Source: Planctomycetaceae bacterium (GTDB lineage Bacteria; Planctomycetota; SZUA-567). Taken from it: DNA of 33,989 nucleotides. Shown one piece after another: positions 17,106 through 26,063 of this stretch. The notes below the pieces were generated by a model that saw only the letters and a list, made by a program, of their open reading frames with translations, was not told where the DNA came from and did no database searches. The first letter of the stretch is position 1. Every line of letters starts with the position of its first letter. Both the position numbers and the translations under genes were made by a program. The DNA is taken from positions 1 to 33,989 of the forward strand of contig JAJQFC010000088.1 in assembly GCA_021201355.1 (NCBI GenBank), written 5' to 3'.

Positions 17106-18595
17106 TTACAGCGTCACGCCTTCTTTGAAAATGGTGAAGTCATGGAAACTGTGCTCTTCGCTTTTGGTCTGCCGGCCGGATGTTACCGTGAGGATAAGAT
17201 CGGCGAAGCGGTCGACCATTTCGTCCATCGGCGTTCCGGAGGCTAGAGGACTGGCGTCGAAATCGATCCAGTGTTTTTACGCATTGCGAGATCGGCGTTC
17301 GACGACACCTTGACGACCGGCACCGGGCCGCCCAGCGGGTTGCCGCGGCCGGTGGAAAACAACACAAGGTGCGCGCCGGCGGCGGCCATTGCGGAGACAG
17401 ACACAATGTCGTTACCGGGGCCGGACAGGAGGGTGACGCCGCTCTTCGTCACCACACCGCCGTAAGGAAGAATGTCGACGACGGGACGGCTGCCGGCTTT
17501 TTGGGTACAGCCGATGGACTTGTCTTCCAGCGTTGTGATGCCGCCCTGCTTGTTGCCGGGACTGGGATTTTCGTAAATGGTCTGATTGTACCGGACGAAG
17601 TATTTCTTGAAGTCGTTTATCATGTCGACGCCACGGCGAAAAACATCCCCGTCCACCGCCCGGTTGAGAAGGGATCGTTCGGCGCCGAACATTTCCGGAA
17701 CCTCGGTCAGCACCACCTTGCCGCCACGATCGACCAGCCAGTCGGCGAAAGCGCCTAGAAGCGGGTTGGCGGTGACGCCGGACAAGCCGTCCGACGCGCC
17801 GCACTTCATGCCGACGCAGAGTTCCGACACCGGGACGTCCACCCGCCGGGCAGTTGCCGCACCGGCCAGGACAGCGTCAAGAAGATCCCGGCCCGCCGCC
17901 AGTTCATCGTCGACATCCTGTGCTATGAGGTAGCGGATGTTTTGGTTCCTGGCCGGGTTCGATTCCACCAGGGTCTTGAAATCGGCCATGGTGTTGTTTT
18001 CGCAGCCAAGGCCGACGTAAAGAATGCCGCCGCAATTTGGATGGATCGCCATATCGGCAAGGATGGTGCGGGTGGCTTCGTGGTCAGAGCCGAGCTGGCT
18101 GCAACCGAACGGGTGCGGAAACGCCACCACCGTCTCGACGCCCTCGGGTCGGACGGCGTTGCCGTGCGCGGCCAGCCGTTCCACCAGCCAGTTCACGCAG
18201 CCAACGGTGGGAATGACCCACACTTCGTTTCGGATACCCGCCATGCCGTTCGCTCGCTGATAGCCACGGAACGAGGGAATGGCGGCGGCCGGAACCGGCT
18301 TCGGCGGGGCCGGTTCAAAGGTGTACTTTTCCTCGCCGGAAAGGTTTGTTTTCACGTTATGAGTATGGACCCAGGATCCGGCGGGAATGGCCGCCGTCGC
18401 CTGTCCGATGGGGACGCCGTACTTCTGGACCAGCCCGCCGGCGGGGATGTCCCGTACGGAAAATTTGTGTCCGGCCGGCACGTCTTCCCGGAGCGGCCCG
18501 CCGGCGGCGGCGACATCGACAGATTCGCCTTTTTTCAGAGCCTCCAGAGCGACCGCGACGTTATCGTCCGCTGAAAGCATGATGTATTTCTTCAT
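17106..18595 (-). pseudogene. uxaA: Altronate dehydratase (UxaA-like), frameshifted near the 3' end
   Basis: MKKYIMLSADDNVAVALEALKKGE... ; in-frame ORF ends 'SSNADLAMRKNTGSISTPVL*', but the adjacent frame continues HWIDFDASPLASGTPMDEMVDRFADLILTVTSGRQTKSEEHSFHDFTIFKEGVTL*, the expected UxaA C-terminus. A-run at 17274-17278 is one base short. Confidence 0.88.
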
Positions 18596-18674
18596 TTTTC
18601 GATTCCTTCTGTGCCTTGCTTCTCGATGCGGGCGCGGATGCGGACGGGACTTTTTTTTCGGCGAGCCGCAGTAT

Positions 18675-20159
18675 TCAAACAGACCGCAATGCCGCCCTGA
18701 CCCCTTTCCCGGCAATGCCTTCCAGACCGGCCGCGACCTTTTCGGCCAGACCCGGAATAGCGGTCAAATCTTCATCCCAGAGCGTCGCGTCGGCGAGGAT
18801 GGTTCTGGTCAGTCCGGAAAAATCGGCGACATGGCTGTTCCACGCCCTGGCGAAGGCGTCGAGGACCGGCTTGTCATCACGAATCGGGTATGTGCCCCGC
18901 TCTCGTGTCCCGACAAATTGGCCGTCCGCCCATGCACCCCGGTAAAAGGCGATAAGGCACGACAGTGAAAAAGCCAGCCGCGCCGGGACGGTTCCCGTTT
19001 CCGCGTAATAGTCCTTGAGGGACGGCAGCACCCGCACCTTCCATTTTGAGACCGAATTTAGGGAAATCGACAGGAGTTCGTGGCGGACGAACGGGTTTCG
19101 AAAGCGTTCGAACACCGCCCGGGCATATTCCTTTTTCTCGTCGTCCGGGAGTTTGACGCCGGGAAGTATTTCTTCTTCGACCATGGCCCGAAGGTTGCCG
19201 CCCAGGTCCGCGTCGTCCATCATCTCGCCGACCGTGTCGACGCCGGACAGGTAGGCGCCAAGGACGTTCCCGGTATGGGCTCCGTTCAAAACCCGGACCT
19301 TCCGGTCGCGGTACGGCGTCAGGTTGTCTGTGACGACAACGTTCAGGCCGGCGTCGGCGAATCGGAGCTCGTCCTTCAGGCTCGGCTCGCCCTCTATGAC
19401 CCAGAGGTGAAAGTATTCCCCGACGTCCAGGAGTTCGTCCCGGCAATCGTTCGCGGCCCATAGCACCTCTGCTTCATCCCGGGGATAGCCGGTGACGATA
19501 CGGTCGACCAGGGTGTTGTAGAATAGGCAGCAGTCCGCCACCCAAACGCCGGCCGAGTCAGCGAGTCCCCAGTCGGCCAAGTGACGGAGGACCGCTTCCT
19601 TCAACCGTTCGCCGTTCTTTTCGATAAGTTCGCACGGCAGGAACACGAGGCCCTTGTCAGGAGCGCCGCGCCATTTTTCGTACCGCGCCGCCAGCATGGC
19701 GGCCGCCTTGGCCGGGAATGTCTCCGGGCAGCCGTCCGGCCGGGCCGTTGCAACATAGACAATGCCCGCCTCCGTAGTGTTGGAGACGACGTACCGCAGA
19801 TCCCCGTCCCCGGCGGCGGCGAGGAAGCGGTCCCATTCCGTGTAGGGATTGAGGCCGTCCCGGATGACATCGATGTACGACGGCACGTCCATCACCTCGC
19901 CGTTGTCCCGACCCCGCAGCAGCAGGCTGTAGACGTAATCCTGTTCCTTCAGCCGTTCGACCATGCCTTCCGGAATCGGCTGGACAAGGCGGACCGTTCC
20001 CCGGAACAACCCGCTGTCGTTCAGCCGCTTGAACATCCAGTCGACAAAGGCGCGGAGAAAATTCCCTTCGCCGAACTGCATAATGCGGACGGGGGTGTCG
20101 CCCGGAATGATCGGGCAATCGTGGTCGACAAGCCATTGGCGGGAAATCGGGGCTGGCAT
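18675..20159 (-). CDS. uxaB: Tagaturonate reductase (mannitol dehydrogenase family)
   Basis: RIMQFGEGNFLRAFVDWMF, VSNTTEAGIVY, LVDRIVTGYPRDEAE, RKVRVLNGAHTGN, LPARLAFSLSCLIAFYRG: UxaB-type motifs. Confidence 0.88.
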   Translation of the reverse strand: MPAPISRQWLVDHDCPIIPGDTPVRIMQFGEGNFLRAFVDWMFKRLNDSGLFRGTVRLVQPIPEGMVERLKEQDYVYSLLLRGRDNGEVMDVPSYIDVIRDGLNPYTEWDRFLAAAGDGDLRYVVSNTTEAGIVYVATARPDGCPETFPAKAAAMLAARYEKWRGAPDKGLVFLPCELIEKNGERLKEAVLRHLADWGLADSAGVWVADCCLFYNTLVDRIVTGYPRDEAEVLWAANDCRDELLDVGEYFHLWVIEGEPSLKDELRFADAGLNVVVTDNLTPYRDRKVRVLNGAHTGNVLGAYLSGVDTVGEMMDDADLGGNLRAMVEEEILPGVKLPDDEKKEYARAVFERFRNPFVRHELLSISLNSVSKWKVRVLPSLKDYYAETGTVPARLAFSLSCLIAFYRGAWADGQFVGTRERGTYPIRDDKPVLDAFARAWNSHVADFSGLTRTILADATLWDEDLTAIPGLAEKVAAGLEGIAGKGVRAALRSV

Positions 20160-20212
20160 ATAGTGCCTTTCTATGGGTTCGGGAGGAGCGGCAAATACCG
20201 GCTCGGCTGCGG

Positions 20213-21241
20213 CTATTCAGGGAATTTCACGAGAACCTTGAGCATGTCGTCGCCGTGGGCGGAAAAATCGGCAAACGCCGCCGCGACATCGGCGAAATCA
20301 TAGGTGTTCGTGACGATGGCGTCGGCTCCGATACCGGTTTTCTTCATCATGTCGATGACTTCGAGAAAATCCTGTTTGACCGCGTTCCGGGAACCGAAGA
20401 CGGCGATTTCCTTTTTCTGGATGACATTGAAATTGAAATCGGGCAGGGTCGTTTTCGAAATACCGATGACCGCCACCCGGCCGGACGAGGCGACGGCGTC
20501 GACGGCGTTCTGGAAGGTGGACGGCAGGCCAACCGCCTCCACGGTCACGGCGAAACCGTCGCCTCCGGTGGTGGCGGCAACCCATTCGGCGAAATCATCG
20601 GGCGAGGAGTTGACGAATGTTCCGCTGGCTCCGAGATTCTTCGCCCGCTCCAGCTTGCCCGGCGCCACGTCGCAGACGTAGACGTCCGCGCCGAAATGGC
20701 GGGCCGAAAGCATGGCGAGCATGCCTATCGTCCCGGCGCCGATGACCAGAACCTTTTCACCCGGCCGCACCCCGGCGCGCTTGACGCCGTGGTAACTGAT
20801 GCAGAACGGTTCTATGAGAGCCGTCTCCCTTGGGGCCAGGCCCTGTGAATCATAGAGGCGTTCGACCGGCACGGCCAGGTAACGGGAAAAGCCGCCGTCC
20901 CGCTGCGCGCCCATCGTTTCGTTATTGACGCAACAATTCTGCTTGCCGTGGCGGCAGGGATAACAATTCCCGCAGTTGAAGTAAGGGTTGACGGTGGCCA
21001 GCATCCCTTTCCCGACGCCAAGGGAATTTTCCGGAGCGGAAATCACTTCCACGGCCAATTCGTGGCCGGGTACGCGCGGGTAGGAGGCGTAGGCAAAGGT
21101 TCCCCGGAAGGTGCCGAGGTCGGAACCGCAAATGCCGCCGTACAGCACCTTGACGAGGGCTTCGCCGTCTTTGGGTTCCACCATGGGCGCGTCCTCGACG
21201 AGGACCAGGCCCGGTTCCGGGATAAGCACGTGCTTGTTCAC
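20213..21241 (-). CDS. Zinc-dependent medium-chain alcohol dehydrogenase, L-galactonate-5-dehydrogenase (LgoD)-like
   Basis: GICGSDLGTFRG, GHE, NCGNCYPCRHGKQNCC structural-zinc cysteines, VIGAGTIGMLAM; placed next to uxaB/uxaA. Confidence 0.8.
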   Translation of the reverse strand: MNKHVLIPEPGLVLVEDAPMVEPKDGEALVKVLYGGICGSDLGTFRGTFAYASYPRVPGHELAVEVISAPENSLGVGKGMLATVNPYFNCGNCYPCRHGKQNCCVNNETMGAQRDGGFSRYLAVPVERLYDSQGLAPRETALIEPFCISYHGVKRAGVRPGEKVLVIGAGTIGMLAMLSARHFGADVYVCDVAPGKLERAKNLGASGTFVNSSPDDFAEWVAATTGGDGFAVTVEAVGLPSTFQNAVDAVASSGRVAVIGISKTTLPDFNFNVIQKKEIAVFGSRNAVKQDFLEVIDMMKKTGIGADAIVTNTYDFADVAAAFADFSAHGDDMLKVLVKFPE

Positions 21242-21290
21242 TGCGGTGTCTCCATGGGTGCCGCTTGTGGAAAGCGGGAGCGGTTCGGGG

Positions 21291-22580
21291 TCAATAAAAG
21301 AGCTTCAGGATCCCGGTAGTGACGCCGGGAACAAAGGTGATGAGCAAAAGGCAGAATAGCATGAGGCAGAAGTAGGGAACGGCGCTGACGAGGAAATCCC
21401 TAATCTTGCACTTCGTAATGCTGCAGGTGACGAACATCAGCGTTCCCATGGGCGGTGTGATGGCGCCTATGGCCATGTTGAAGATGAACACGAAGGCGAA
21501 CTGGATGTCGTCGATGCCGTAGGCCCGGGCAATAGGGGCGAGAAGCGGAACCAGGATGACGGTGGCGGCGTTTCCTTCGATGAACATGCCGACGATGAGG
21601 AGAAACAGGTTGACGAGAATAAGGAAGAGGTACTTGTTGTCGATAGTGTTCACCATCCAGAGCGTCAGGTTCTGGGGGATTTGTTCGCGGGTAAGAACCC
21701 ACGCCAAGGCCGACGCCCCGCCGACGATAAGCATGATGGTGGAGGTGATGGTCACCGTTTCCTTGACGCTGGTGATAATTTTGGACAGGGAAAGTTCCCG
21801 GTAGAGAAGGCCAAGGAAGCCGGCGTAAAGGACGGCCACCGCTCCGGCCTCGGTCGGCGTGAAAACGCCGATTCTGATGCCGCCGATAATGATGACGGGA
21901 AGGCAGAACGGAAGAAACGCCGGCCTAAATGCGGTGAATAGCTCGCTCAACCCGGGCATGGCGGCGCGGGACGGGCCGTACCCAAAGCGGCGGGATAGGA
22001 TCGAGGTGAGAATCATCATCGACAGACAGAGAACGGCGCCGACGGAGATGCCGGCGATAAAGAGTTTGCCGATGGAGACGTTGGCGATGGAGCCGTAAAG
22101 AATCATGCCGATACCCGGCGGAATGAGCGGCGTGATGGTCGAGGAAAACGCCGTGACGACGGTGGAAAACGGTTTCGACATGCCCTGCTTTTCCATCTCC
22201 GGCACAACCATCTTCGATTGCATAGCGGCATCGGCGAGGTTTGATCCGGAAAGACCGCCCATGAGGGTGGAAAGAAGGATATTGACCTGGGCCAGCCCGC
22301 CCCACATCCTGGCCGTCACCACGTTGCAGAATCCCATAATGCGGGCAGTCACGCCGGAGGAGTTCATGAAGATCCCGGCGCAGACGAAGAAGGGGATGGC
22401 GAGAAGCGGTACGCTCTCGAGACCGGCGGCGAAGCGTTGCACCATGACCATCTGGTTGGCGTTCGGGCTCAACATGAAATAGGTGATGGAACCGGCCAGG
22501 AGAGATATGAATACCGGCACTTTGAGAAACAGGGACACCAGGAGGACGGCTATGGCCAGACCAACCAACGAAATACTCAT
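21291..22580 (-). CDS. dctM: TRAP transporter large permease (DctM)
   Basis: MSISLVGLAIAVLLVSLFLKVPVFISLLAGS... ; ATG at 22580 overlaps the dctQ stop in an ATGA junction. Confidence 0.92.
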   Translation of the reverse strand: MSISLVGLAIAVLLVSLFLKVPVFISLLAGSITYFMLSPNANQMVMVQRFAAGLESVPLLAIPFFVCAGIFMNSSGVTARIMGFCNVVTARMWGGLAQVNILLSTLMGGLSGSNLADAAMQSKMVVPEMEKQGMSKPFSTVVTAFSSTITPLIPPGIGMILYGSIANVSIGKLFIAGISVGAVLCLSMMILTSILSRRFGYGPSRAAMPGLSELFTAFRPAFLPFCLPVIIIGGIRIGVFTPTEAGAVAVLYAGFLGLLYRELSLSKIITSVKETVTITSTIMLIVGGASALAWVLTREQIPQNLTLWMVNTIDNKYLFLILVNLFLLIVGMFIEGNAATVILVPLLAPIARAYGIDDIQFAFVFIFNMAIGAITPPMGTLMFVTCSITKCKIRDFLVSAVPYFCLMLFCLLLITFVPGVTTGILKLFY

Positions 22581-23083
22581 TCCGCATCCTCCTTGTTTTC
22601 CCTGGCTATCCGCCGCTTGCCGACAGCGCGCCCGATTTCCGCAATCCAGAAGTTCACCAGCATGCACGCCGCGCCAACCGGGACGGCGGCGTAGGTCAAG
22701 GCGTAGGGAATTCGGAGGACATTACTGACCCTCCTTCCGGACGCCAACCGCGCGACATATTCGTATCCCCGACAGGCGATGAAAATGAGGACGGCGGTGA
22801 CGACGAGGAATACAAGCACTTCCACCGCCTTCCTGGCCCAAGCCGGCATGATGTCCACGAGAATTTCAATAGAGACGTGGGCGTGAAGCCGGAAAGCGGC
22901 GCTACCGCCGAAGAATACCAGCCAGACGATGAAGAGCATCTGCGCCTCTTCCAGCCAGGTGAGCGGGCTGTTCGCGAAGTAGCGCATCACGACGCCGAAT
23001 GCCGTTGCCCCGAGAAGAAGCACCATGCATACGCCCGCCACTATCAGGTCGAGGTTTTTCAATTGTCGGACAAATGAGTTCAC
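22577..23083 (-). CDS. dctQ: TRAP transporter small permease (DctQ)
   Basis: VVMRYFANSPLTWLEEAQMLFIVWLVFFGGSAAFRLHAHVSIEIL: DctQ hallmark. Confidence 0.92.
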   Translation of the reverse strand: MNSFVRQLKNLDLIVAGVCMVLLLGATAFGVVMRYFANSPLTWLEEAQMLFIVWLVFFGGSAAFRLHAHVSIEILVDIMPAWARKAVEVLVFLVVTAVLIFIACRGYEYVARLASGRRVSNVLRIPYALTYAAVPVGAACMLVNFWIAEIGRAVGKRRIARENKEDAE

Positions 23084-23173
23084 GAATTATCCTCCCGGGG
23101 CAGGTCGGTCCGCCGTCCCCATGCGGCACGACGCGCCACGCGTCCCGTCATGGGGATGACGTCCGAACTATTT

Positions 23174-24163
23174 CTATTCGGCAATGATTTTCTTGATGGT
23201 TTCATACAGGCCCGGGGTCCAGTAGGAAAATTCGGGATAACTGTAGAAAGCTTCAACGGCAGCCTTGTAGTCTTCGTAGTTGATGGGAGTGACGGTGACG
23301 CCATCCGCTTTCATTTTTTCCAGAATTTCCTCTTCGAACTCGACCAGAATCCTGTTCTGGTATTCCCCGGCCTCCCTGGCGGTCCTGACGAGAATGTCCT
23401 GCTGTTCGGCGGTCAGCGTATCCCAGAAGGCGGTGCCGCAGACGAAAATATTGATGGTCTTCATGTGGGCGTCTAAAAGGAGGTTTTTCGCGACTTCGTG
23501 GTACTTGCCGCCCCAGATGGTTCCAAGAGGATTTTCAAGGCCGTCGATAACGCCCTGTTAGAGGGATGTATAAACTTCGCCCAGGGCGAGAGGCGTGGCC
23601 GAAGCCCCGATGGCCTCGAAAGCCTTGACGAAAATCATGCTTTGGGGAACGCGAATCTTTAGACCGGCCATGTCCTTCGGCGACATCACCGGCTTGACGG
23701 TCAGAGTGTGGCGGTCGCCGTAGCGCCAGTTGGAAGCGATGACCTTGAAGCCTTTTTCTTCAAGGAGTTTTTCCTGCCCTTTCCACCAGTCGCTGGCGAA
23801 CAACTTTTCCATCTGCTCCCAGGTCTCGCAGAGGTACGGCGCCTGCAGGATGCCGATATCCGGGACGCCCAAGTCGGCGAACATGGCGGTGTCGGTGGAG
23901 TGGACGACCGGATCGCCCATCCATGCCTGCTCAATCTGGTCTTTGCCGGATCCAAGCTGGTCGTTCGGGAACAGGTTCAGCCTGATGGTGCCGTTACTTT
24001 GTTCCTCGACGAGCTTGGCCCAGTAGACATGGCCCCGACCGTACGGCACATCGATGGTCGGTCCGAACCCGACGTTGACCTCCACGACCGGTTGGCCGGC
24101 GCGGGCCGGGACATTCAGCGCGCATAGCGCCAGGAGAGCGCACACCGCAAACATCTTCTTCAT
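23174..24163 (-). pseudogene. dctP: TRAP transporter substrate-binding protein (DctP), interrupted by a single in-frame TAA
   Basis: ORFs 24163-23558 and 23464-23174 are in the same frame; reading through gives ...ATPLALGEVYTSL*QGVIDGLENPLGTIWGGKYHEVAKNLLLDAHMKTINIFVCG...; stop at 23560-23558. Confidence 0.88.
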
Positions 24164-24228
24164 AACCTTCCTCCATTTTTTCCGAATGGAACAGTAATCG
24201 GACGGTCAGGAAACCGCCGAATGAAATT

Positions 24229-25035
24229 CTATAAAAGCGGCCTTAACGTCTTATAGGACTCAGTCGCGGACGTCAGCGAATCCGGGAATTTATACGACTC
24301 GACGGCCAAAGCCCGGTCATAGCCGATTTCCCGTAATGCTCCGATCGTTTCGGCAAAGTCGTAATGACCGTGGCCGGCGTACCAGCGGTCGCTGTCGGCG
24401 ATGTGGCAATGACCGATCATACTTCCGGCGCGTCGGATGCTGTCCGGAATCGACGCTTCCTCGATATTCATGTGGAAGGTATCGATATGCAAGAGGAGGT
24501 GCCGAGAGTTAAAGGGCGTCAGAAACTCGAGCGCTTCATCGATAGTGGTGAGGAAATCGCTTTCGTACCGGTTGATGACTTCGAACACCAACGGCACGTC
24601 GTCGGCCTCGGCCTTCTTCACCAGCTCCGTGAGGCTTTCTCCAAGATTCCGTACGCACGCCTCTCGGCTTGAGCAGTCTTTTATCTGTCCTTTGACCAGG
24701 CCGACGATAACGACGGCGCCATGCTCCATCGCGGTGTCGATATGATCTTCGATTCGGCGGATGGCCTTACGGCGAACCGTCACATCCTCGCCGGCAAGAA
24801 ACAACCTGTCCTGCGAATAGGCTGTACCGGTGCCAATGGACGACAAGCCGATACCGCATTCATCCAGGAGACGCTTAATGTACGGGCGGTCCACTTCGGC
24901 CGAATCGTCGATATGGAGTTCTATGGCGTCGTAGCCGATTCGCGCCGCCGCGGGGATAATTTCTTCATACGGACCCCGGAGGACAAAAGGCGCCTTCTCC
25001 AGAGCCGTCACCTTGCCGGTAATTGCCAGTTTCAT
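24229..25035 (-). CDS. Sugar phosphate isomerase/epimerase (TIM barrel)
   Basis: MKLAITGKVTALEKAPFVLRGPYEEIIPAAARIGYDAIELHIDD..., LLHIDTFHMNIEEASIPDSIR, GHCHIADSDRWYAGHGHYDF: TIM-barrel epimerase metal/substrate motifs. Confidence 0.85.
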   Translation of the reverse strand: MKLAITGKVTALEKAPFVLRGPYEEIIPAAARIGYDAIELHIDDSAEVDRPYIKRLLDECGIGLSSIGTGTAYSQDRLFLAGEDVTVRRKAIRRIEDHIDTAMEHGAVVIVGLVKGQIKDCSSREACVRNLGESLTELVKKAEADDVPLVFEVINRYESDFLTTIDEALEFLTPFNSRHLLLHIDTFHMNIEEASIPDSIRRAGSMIGHCHIADSDRWYAGHGHYDFAETIGALREIGYDRALAVESYKFPDSLTSATESYKTLRPLL

Positions 25036-25102
25036 TACGTCTCCCAAAATGAGTTTTTGTCCGGAAACCGGCCGTTGATGCCGTCTTCCAGATACTACTT
25101 TA

Positions 25103-25149
25103 GACATATATCTTTGATATATGATTGAAATACGACATATATATCTGTC
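25103..25149. promoter_or_regulatory. Pair of operator-like AT-rich palindromes upstream of the isomerase/TRAP/uxa operon
   Basis: CATATATC-TTT-GATATATG (25105-25123) and near-palindrome GACATATATATCTGTC (25134-25149); GACATATAT recurs 31 bp apart. Confidence 0.5.
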
Positions 25150-25163
25150 TGAGTCGGGAAAAA

Positions 25164-25868
25164 TTATCTACGGAAATACCGCACGGAAATTGAGCAGGAC
25201 CGCTTGACATGCATTGACACGATAGAGTCGATGGCTTCGTAGTCTTTCTTAATGGAGGCTTCTATTATACCGACATGCTCCTCCACGGAGTTGTCGCCTT
25301 TACGCGGACGCGGGTCGGAGACTATCAGCCGTATGCGGTGGTTGTGATCGTAGACGACCGACATGATGTTTTGGAGAAACCGGTTGTTGCAATATTTAAG
25401 AAAGCCGAAATGGAGATCCCGGTCCAGAAGCATAAGGTGGCGGCGCTGTTCCATGGGCGGAAGTTCGGGCGGATTAAGAAACTGCCGTTTTTTCTCCTCC
25501 AACCACTCATATGGAATGAAATTACTGGCCTGCTTGACTATATACGCTTCGTTAAGAACGCGCATATGGAAGATTTCTTTAATCAGATCTTCCGTCACCT
25601 CAGCGACGATGGTACCTTTACGGGGATATATGTAAACAAACCCCTCCTTTTGCAAATGCTGCAGCGCTTCGCGTATGGGGGTGCGGCTGACCCCCAGCTC
25701 GTGCTGGAGTTCATCCTCGGATATGTCCATTAAGGGCGCCAGCTCGCCTTCGATTATCTTGTTCTTGATAATCTCGTACGCGTGGGCTTTCTTATCGGTG
25801 TTGACCGATAGCGTGGGTGAACTGTTCAAAGGCCTCTCACATAACATTGACTGATATATCTCTTGCAT
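25164..25868 (-). CDS. GntR-family regulator, FadR/FCD subfamily
   Basis: AYEIIKNKIIEGELAPLMDISEDELQHELGVSRTPIREALQHLQKEGFVYIYPRKGTIVAEV plus FCD-like C-terminal helical domain (LDRDLHFGFL...EEHVGIIEAS). Confidence 0.9.
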   Translation of the reverse strand: MQEIYQSMLCERPLNSSPTLSVNTDKKAHAYEIIKNKIIEGELAPLMDISEDELQHELGVSRTPIREALQHLQKEGFVYIYPRKGTIVAEVTEDLIKEIFHMRVLNEAYIVKQASNFIPYEWLEEKKRQFLNPPELPPMEQRRHLMLLDRDLHFGFLKYCNNRFLQNIMSVVYDHNHRIRLIVSDPRPRKGDNSVEEHVGIIEASIKKDYEAIDSIVSMHVKRSCSISVRYFRR

Positions 25869-26001
25869 ACTACATCATGATTGAGTAAAGTCAAGCCGGG
25901 AAACGCGTTTTTTCATTCTTTTTTTTACAAATATCTGTGTGCAATAAAAAGATACGGATTCACCGATTTGCAGCGAAGTACAGACAAAACCGATAAAACG
26001 T

Positions 26002-26028
26002 GAGGACGCCCCTGCCCGGAGCGTCCTC
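26002..26028 (-). terminator. Candidate terminator after the GH4 operon
   Basis: GAGGACGC-(11 nt)-GCGTCCTC stem; on the minus strand followed by ACGTTTTATC. Confidence 0.6.
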
Positions 26029-26063
26029 GTGAAGTCCGAATAGATTAGATCCTTCAAGTATTT

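Noticed and set aside
23558-24163. Reading the two dctP ORFs as two separate genes
   Set aside because: They are in the same frame, separated only by one TAA, and the read-through product follows the DctP family pattern without a gap.
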